A DNA stretch of 64,000 nt from contig CM038215.1 of assembly GCA_021442155.1 (NCBI GenBank), positions 4,984,976 through 5,048,975 on the forward strand, written 5' to 3'. This DNA is from Cymbidium sinense (lineage: Eukaryota; Streptophyta; Magnoliopsida; Asparagales; Orchidaceae). Positions 57,523 to 64,000 of the stretch are shown in pieces. The notes beneath the pieces are model-generated. The model had not been told where the DNA came from, ran no database searches, and was given only the letters and a program-made list of their open reading frames with translations. The position numbers and the translations under genes were made by a program. Numbering within the stretch: position 1 is the stretch's first letter; each line of letters begins with the position of its first letter.

Positions 57523-60480
57523 TTGGGGGTTTAGGGTTAAGATTTTAGGGTTTAGGGTTTAGGATTTAAGGTTAGGGATTTTTTTATTTTTTTATTTTTT
57601 TTATTTTTAGAGTTTAGGGTTTAGGATTTAGGTTTTATGTTTACGGTTGAGGTTTTAGTTTAGGTTTATTTCTAAATTAAGGAAATTGATAGGTTTACTT
57701 ATTTTTTAATTTAGTTATAAGGTTTAGGGTTAGCTTAGGGAAGTGAGCTGGCAGGTTTTGGTTTATTTAGTTTATTCAATTTATTTTTATTTATTTTTGT
57801 TTATTTTATTTTTTTATTTATGTTTATTTTTTTATTTTTTATTATTTAGTTTATTTAACTTAGATTTATTTATTCTGCAGGTTTTTTATTTTAGTTTATT
57901 TTTTAGATTTAGGTATAGGTTTAGGTTTATTTTTTAGTTAAGTTTTATTTTAATTTTGATTTTTGGTTTAGGTTTTACTTTTTATTTTGAGGTTTAGCTT
58001 TAGGTTTTTATTTTATTTTTTAAGGTTTAGGTTTTAGGTTTTTATTTTATGTTTACTTTTATGTTTTATTTTTTAGTTTATGTTTAGGTTTATTTTTAGT
58101 TTATTTTATTTTATTTAGTTTTGGTTTAGGTTTCAGTTTAGGTTTAGGTTTTATTTATTTCAATTTAATTTATTTTAGTTTAGGTTTAAGTTTTTTTTTT
58201 AGTTTATGGTGCAAGTTTTTTGTTTAATTTATTTTTAGGTTTATGTTTTAGGTTTAAGTTTTTATTTAGTTTTTATTATATATTATTTTATGTTCATTTG
58301 AGGTTTTATTCTTAGGTTTATCTTTTTTTTTTAGTTTAGTATAGGCTATTATTTATTTTAGTTTAGTTTATTTTTATTAGTTTATTTTGTTTCATTTTTA
58401 GGTTTAGGTTTAGGTTTTAGTTTAGGTTTTATTTTACTTTATTTTTTAAATTTATTTTGGTTTAAGTTTATTTATTTATTTTATTTTAAGGTTTTATTTA
58501 GTTTAAGCTTAGGTTTTTAGGTTTAGGGATTAGGGTTTAGGGTTTAGGGTTTGGTGTTTAAGGTTTAGGATTTAGGGTTATAGGTTTTAAAGTTTAGGGT
58601 TTTGGGTTTAGGGTTTAAGGTTTAGGATTCAGGGTTTAGGATTTAGTGTTTAGGGTTTAGGGTTTTTTAGGGTTCCAGGTTTAGGGTTTAGGATTAGCTT
58701 AAAGTTCAGGGTTTAGGGTTTTTCAGGGTTTTAAGTTTAGCTTTTTGGGTTTATGGTTAGGTTTAGGGTTTATGGTTTAGGGTTTACATTTTATTTATTT
58801 TAGTTTAATTTATTTTAGTTTAGGTTTCAGTTTTTTTAGTTTATGGTGTATGTTTTTTTTTTTATTTATTTTTAGGTTTATTTTTTTTGGGTTTAGGTTT
58901 TATTTAGTTTTATTATATATTATTTTATGATCATTTTAGGTTTTATTCTCAGGTTTATCTTATTTTTTTAGTTTAGTATAGGTTATTATTTATTTTATTT
59001 TAGTTTATTTTATTAGCTTAATTTGTTTTATTTTTAAGTTTAAGTTTAGGTTTTTATTTTACTTTATTTTTAAATTTTATTTAGGTTTAGGTTTATTTAT
59101 TTATTTTATTTTAAGGTTTTATTTAGTTTAAGCTTAGGTTTTTAGTATTAGGGATTAGGGTTTAGGGTTTAGGGTTATAGGTTTTAGGGTTTAGGCTTTA
59201 AGGGTTAAGGTTTTGGGTTTATGGTTTAAGGTTTAAGATTTAGGGTTTAGGATTTAGTGTTTAGGGTTTAGGGTTTTTTAGGGTTCAGGGTTTAGAGTTT
59301 TTTAGGGTTTATGGTTTAGGGTTGTTGGTTTAGGTTTTAAGGTTTATTGTTAGTTTTAAGGTTTTGGGTTTAGGGTTTAGGGATTTGGATTTTGCATTTT
59401 GGGTTTTTAAAAATAAAATTAAGTAAATCGGTAGTTTAAGTTTATTTAGTTTGGTTTTTATTTATTTTTGTTTATTTTATTTCTTATTTTTATTTAGGTT
59501 TATTTTTTAATTTTTTGTTTAGTTTATAGGTTTATCTATTTTAATTTATTTTATTTGGTTTACATTTAGGTTTAACTTTATTTTTTTGTTAGTTTTATTT
59601 TTATTTTATTTTTCAGGCTTAGTTTTATTTTATATTTTTACATTTAGGTTTACATTTTTTTTTATTTTCTTAGGTTTAGGTTTTAGGTTTATTTTTAAGT
59701 TTTATTTTTTAGTTTAGATTTATGTTTATTTTTAGTTCATTTTATTTTATTTAGTTTAGGTTAAGTTTAGTTTATTTTAGGTTTAGGTTTTATTTATTTT
59801 AGTTTAGTATATTTTAGTTTAGTTTAGGTTTATTTTATTTTATTTCTTAATATTTTATTTTAATTTTAAATTTTTTTTAGTTTAGGGTTTAGGTTTTATT
59901 TTTTATTTATTTTTTAGGTTTTATTGAGGTTTAGATTTTTATTTAATTTTTATTTTATTTTAGGTTTATTTTATTTTTATTTTACGTGTAGTTTTTATTT
60001 TATTAAGGTTTTTTATTCTGATGTATATTTTATTTTTAGTTTAGTTTAGGTTGTTCTTTATTTTATTTTAATTTTTGATTTTATTTTATTTTATTTTATT
60101 TTTATGCTTAGCTTTAGGTTTTAGTTTATGCTTTTATTTTATTTTATTTTGTTATTTTATTTAGGTTGAGGTTTTTTTTATCTATTTTATTTTTATATAT
60201 TATTTAGTTTAGGTTTATGTTTTTAGGATTTTAGGGTTTGGGGTTTAGGGTTTAGGGTTTGGGGATTTAGGGTTTAGGAATTTAGGGTTTATAGTTTAGG
60301 GTTTAGGGTTATGGTTTAGGGTTTAAGGTTTATGGTCTTGTATTTGGGCTTTAGGTTTTATGGTTTACAATTTAGGGTTTAAAGTTAGCTTAGGGTTTAG
60401 GGTTTAGGGTTTAGGCTTTAGGCTTTAGGGTTTAGGGTTTAGGGTCTTGTATTTAGGCTTTAGGGATTAGGGTTTTAGGG
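57523..60480 (+). repeat. Array segment with a 0.65-kb tandem duplication
   Basis: Anchors lie at about 57,674 and 59,416-59,435. Positions of about 58,140-58,700 and 58,790-59,330 are tandem copies: AGTTTATGGTGCAAG at 58,201 corresponds to AGTTTATGGTGTATG at about 58,850, and both continue into TTATTATATATTATTTTATG and the same G-rich block ending GGGTTTTTTAGGGTTC. Positions 60,230-60,480 are G-rich. No gene is visible. Confidence 0.85.
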
Positions 60481-62890
60481 TTTAGGGTTAACAATTTAGG
60501 GTTTAAGGTTAGCTTAGGGTTTAGGGTTTGGGGTATAGGCTTTAGGGTTTTGGGTTTTTAGGGTTTAGGGTTTATGGTGTATGATTTACGGTTTAGGGTT
60601 TAGGGTTTTATGGTTTATGCTTTTAGGGTTTAGGGTTGTATGTTTAGGGTTGCAGGTTTAGAGTTTAGGGTTTAGGGTTTAGGATTTAAGTTTTAGGGGT
60701 TTTTAAAAAAAAATAAGTAAATAAGTAGGTTTAAGTTTATTTTGTTTAATTTTAACTTATTTTATTTATTTTATGTTATTTTTATTTAGGCTTCTTTTTT
60801 ATTTTTATTTTGTTTGGTTTATTTATTTTAGGTTTATTTATTGTATTTTAAGATTTTTATTTTAGTTTATTTTTAGGTTTAGCTTTAGGTTTAGGTTTAG
60901 GTTTTTATTTTTGGTTTTTTTAGGTTTTATTTTTAGTTTAGGTTCTGGGTTTATTTTTAGTTTATTTTATTTTATTTAGTTTATGGTTTAGGTTTAGTTT
61001 ATTTTAGGTTTAATTAGGTTTTATTTATTTTACTTTAGTTTATTTTTGTTTAGGTTTAAGTTTAGTTTGTTCTATTTATTTTAGGTTTTGGTTTTTTCTT
61101 TTAGTTTAGGGTTTAGGTTTTATTTTTTATTTATTTTTAAGTTTATTTTTTTGGCTTAGGTTTTCATTTATTTTTTTATTTTTTTATTTTATGTTTATTT
61201 TATTTTTATTTTACATTTAATTTTTATTTTATTTAGGCTTTTCATTTTTATGTTTATTCTATTTTTTAGTTTAGTTTACATTTTTCTATATTTTATTTTA
61301 GTTGAGTTTTTATCTTTTATTTTATTTTATTTTTAGTTTTAGGTTTAGGCTTAGGTTTAGGATTAAGTTTAGGTTTAGTTTAGGTTTTTATTTTATTTTA
61401 TTTTATTTTTATTTAGTTTTATTTTTTTTATTATTAGGTTTTATTTAGTTTAGGTTTAGGTTTTTAGGTTTTTATGATTTAGGGTTTAAGGATTAGGGTT
61501 TAGGGTTTAAAGTTTAGGGTTTAGGGTTTGGGGTTTAGAGTTTACGGTTTAGAGTTGTAGATTTTAGGTATTAGGGTTTTGGGTTTAGGGTTTAGGGTTT
61601 AGACTTTAGGGTATAGGGTTTTAGGGCATAGAGATTAAGGTTTAGAGTTGTAGGTTTAAGGTTTAGGGTTTAGGGTTTAGGGTTAACAATTTAGGGTTTA
61701 AGATTAGCTTAGGGTTTAGGGTTTAGGGTATAGGCTTTAGGGTTTTTGGTTTTTAAGGTTTAGGGTTTATGGTGTACGATTTATAGTTTAGGGTTTAGGG
61801 TTTAATGGTTTATGCTTTTAGGGTTTAGGGTTGTAAATTTAGGGTTGCACGTTTTGAGTTTAGGGTTTAGGATTTAGGATTTAAGTTTTAGGGTTTTTTA
61901 AAAAAAAATTAAGTAAATAAGTAGGTTTAAGTTTATTTTGTTTAATTTTAACTTATTTTATTTTATTTTATGTTATTTTTATTTAGGCTTGTTTTTTATT
62001 TTTATTTTGTTTGGTTTATTTATTTTAGGTTTATTTATTGTATTTTAAGATTTTTATTTTAGTTTATTTTTTAGGTTTAGCTTTAGGTTTTATTTTTTAT
62101 TTTTAGGTTTAGGTTTAGGTTTTTATTTTTGGTTTTTTTAGGTTTTATTTTTAGTTTAGGTTAGGGGTTTATTTTTAGTTTATTTTATTTTATTTAGTTT
62201 AGTGTTTAGGTTTAGTTTATTTTAGGTTTAATTGGTTTTATTTATTTTACTTTAGTTTATTTTTGTTTAGGTTTAAGTTTAGTTTGTTCTATTTATTTTA
62301 GGTTTTGGTTTTCTTTTAGTTTAGGGTTTAAGTTTTATTTTTATTTATTTTAGGTTTATTTTTTTATTAGGTTTTCGTTTATTTTTATTTTATTTTATTT
62401 TATGTTTATTTTATTTTTATTTTACATTTAATTTTTATTTTATTTAGGCTTTTCATTTTTATGTTTATTCTATTTTTTAGTTTAGTTTACATTTTTCTAT
62501 ATTTTATTTTAGTTGAGTTTTTATCTTTTATTTTATTTTATTTTTAGGTTTAGGTTTAGGTTTAGGTTTAGGGTTAAGTTTAGGTTTAGTTTAGGTTTTT
62601 AATTTATTTTATTTTAGTTTTTATTTAGTTTTAATTTTTTTATTGTTAGGTTTTATTTAGTTTAAGTTTAGGTTTTTAAGTTTTTACAATTTAGGGTTTA
62701 AGGATTAGGGTTTAGGGTTTAAGGTTTAGGGTTTAGGGTTTGGGGTTTAGAGTTTACGGTTTAGAGTTGTAGATTTTAGGTATTAGGGTTTTGGGTTTAA
62801 GGTTTAGGGTTTAGACTTTAGGGTATAGGGTTTTAGGGCATAGAGTTTAAGGTTTAGAGTTGTAGGTTTAAGGTTTAGGGTTTAGGGTTT
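60481..62890 (+). repeat. 1.2-kb tandem duplication within the array
   Basis: Two consecutive copies, about 60,481-61,680 and 61,681-62,890. Both start with TTAGGGTTAACAATTTAGGG, pass an anchor (60,708 and 61,909, AAGTAAATAAGTAGG), contain TTTTAACTTATTTTATTT and TTCTATTTATTTTAGG markers, and end with a G-rich block bearing GGCATAGAG and AGAGTTGTAGG. Differences are scattered substitutions and small indels, so the duplication is recent relative to the array background. Confidence 0.9.
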
Positions 62891-64000
62891 AGGGTTCTTT
62901 TTTATTTGTTAAAATTTAATTTAATTTAATTTATTTTATTTTTAAATTAAGTAAACTAGTTGGTTTAGGTTTATTTAGTTTGTTTAGTTTATTTTCTTAT
63001 TTATTTTAGTTTTTTTATTTTTTATTCTTATTAAGGTTTATTTTTGTTTTTATTTGGCTTAGTTTATTTATTTTAGGTTTATTTATTTTAGATTATTTTT
63101 TAGGTTTAGGTTTCGGTTTAGGTTTATTTTTTAGTTTAGTTTTATTTTTATTATTTTTTTTAGGTTTAGGTTTTATTTTTTATTTTTAGGTTTAGGTTTA
63201 AGTATTTATTTTATTTTTTTAGGTTTATGTTTTAGTTTTTATTTTAGATTTATTTTTAGTTTATTTTATTTTATTTAGTTTAAGTTTAGGTTTATGTTTA
63301 GTTTATTTTAGGTTTAGGTTTAGGTATTATTTATTTTAGTTTAGTTTATCTTAATTTACGTTTAGGTTGATTTTATTTTTATTTTAGGTTTAGGATTTTC
63401 TTTTTTTAGTTTAGGGATTAGGTTTTATTTTTTATTTATTTTTAGTTTTTTAAGGCTTAGGTTTTTATTTAGTTTTTATTTTATTTAATTTTAAGTTTAT
63501 TTTATTTTTATTTTAGGTTTAGTTATTATTTTATTTAGGCTTTTTATTTTTTGAAGGTTAGTTTAGGATTTTATTTTTTTTATTTTAGTTTAGTTTTAAT
63601 TTTTTATTTTATTTTATTTTTAGGTTTAGGTTTAAGTTTAGGTTTTAGTTTATGTTTTTTTTATTTTTTATTTTTTTCATTTCATTTTGGTTTATGTTTT
63701 TTTGTTTCTTTTATTTTTAGGTTTGATTTTGGTTAGGTTTAGGGTTTTAGCTTTTAGGGTTTATGGTTTAGGGTTCACGTTTTAAGATTTTATTTTTGAT
63801 ATATTTTTAGGTTTTATTTTTTAGTTTAGGTTTAGGTTTATTTTTAGTTTACTTTATTTTTTTTAGTTTAGGGTATAGATTTAGTTTACCTTAGGTTTAG
63901 GTTTAGGTTTTATTTATTTTATTTTAGGTTTAGGTTTATTTTATTTTGTTTGTTTTATTTTTATTTTAGGTTTAGTTTTTATTTTTAGTTTAGGGTTTGG
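62891..64000 (+). repeat. Degenerate TTTAGGG-type array, right edge
   Basis: An anchor lies at 62,943-62,962 (TAAATTAAGTAAACTAGTTGG), then AT-rich sequence with TTTAGG hexamers, and a small G-rich patch at 63,735-63,775. The array continues to the window edge. The short open frame at 63,551-63,736 is a repeat translation. Confidence 0.88.

Noticed and set aside
1..64000. CRISPR array or prokaryotic repeat system
   Set aside because: Repeats are degenerate telomere-type units without uniform spacers, and the content is clearly plant nuclear.

Overview
This window looks like nuclear DNA of a land plant, most likely an angiosperm. About 70% of it is a degenerate array related to the plant telomere repeat TTTAGGG, always with the G-strand on the + strand. 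It contains no intact host gene. The array mixes three textures: TTTAGGG heptamers, TTTAGG hexamers and AT-rich TTTATTTTA-type sequence. The plant assignment rests on three things: the TTTAGGG unit, pieces of a plant glycine-rich RNA-binding protein, and LINEs of the plant L1 type (ORF1 with a DUF4283-like domain; ORF2 with endonuclease, reverse transcriptase and RNase H). I cannot name the species.

Layout. 1-11060: array with three 0.4-kb fragments of a glycine-rich RNA-binding protein (GRP) retrocopy on the minus strand. 11060-14522: minus-strand L1 (L1-A) that keeps its 5' end but has lost its 3' half. 14522-18651: array with a fourth GRP fragment. 18652-25117: two GRP-L1 composites (GRP5 + L1-B; GRP6 + L1-B'), probably duplicates of one ancestral arrangement. 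25118-37798: array with large internal duplications. 37799-40614: plus-strand RTE-type LINE ending in a TTG microsatellite. 40615-43130: array. 43131-51937: the longest L1 (L1-C), minus strand, with a 23-nt poly(T) at its left edge (the poly(A) tail read from the other strand). 51938-64000: array containing a second copy of the 30-35 kb block, local tandem duplications, a (TA)n tract and a homogeneous TTTTGGG run.

The array is organised at a higher level. A TTTAGGG-rich stretch of a few hundred bases is repeatedly followed by a short A-rich anchor close to TTAAGTAAACYRGTAGG, then by 0.7-3 kb of AT-rich sequence, and then the cycle restarts. Blocks of 0.65 to 5 kb are duplicated locally and at distances of about 9.8 and 22.4 kb. 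The GRP fragments share the same 3' flank, and those with a readable right edge share the same truncation point, so they look like one old retro-insertion that spread with the array.

All L1 elements and all GRP retrocopies lie on the minus strand. This is what target-primed reverse transcription predicts if the endonuclease nicks TTTT/A sites, because these sites crowd the + strand. Every element is broken by stops, frameshifts or truncations. The best-preserved part is a 183-codon reverse transcriptase block of L1-C with all three catalytic aspartates. No tRNA, rRNA, CRISPR array or functional host gene was found. All similarity statements were made by eye; no alignment or database search was run.
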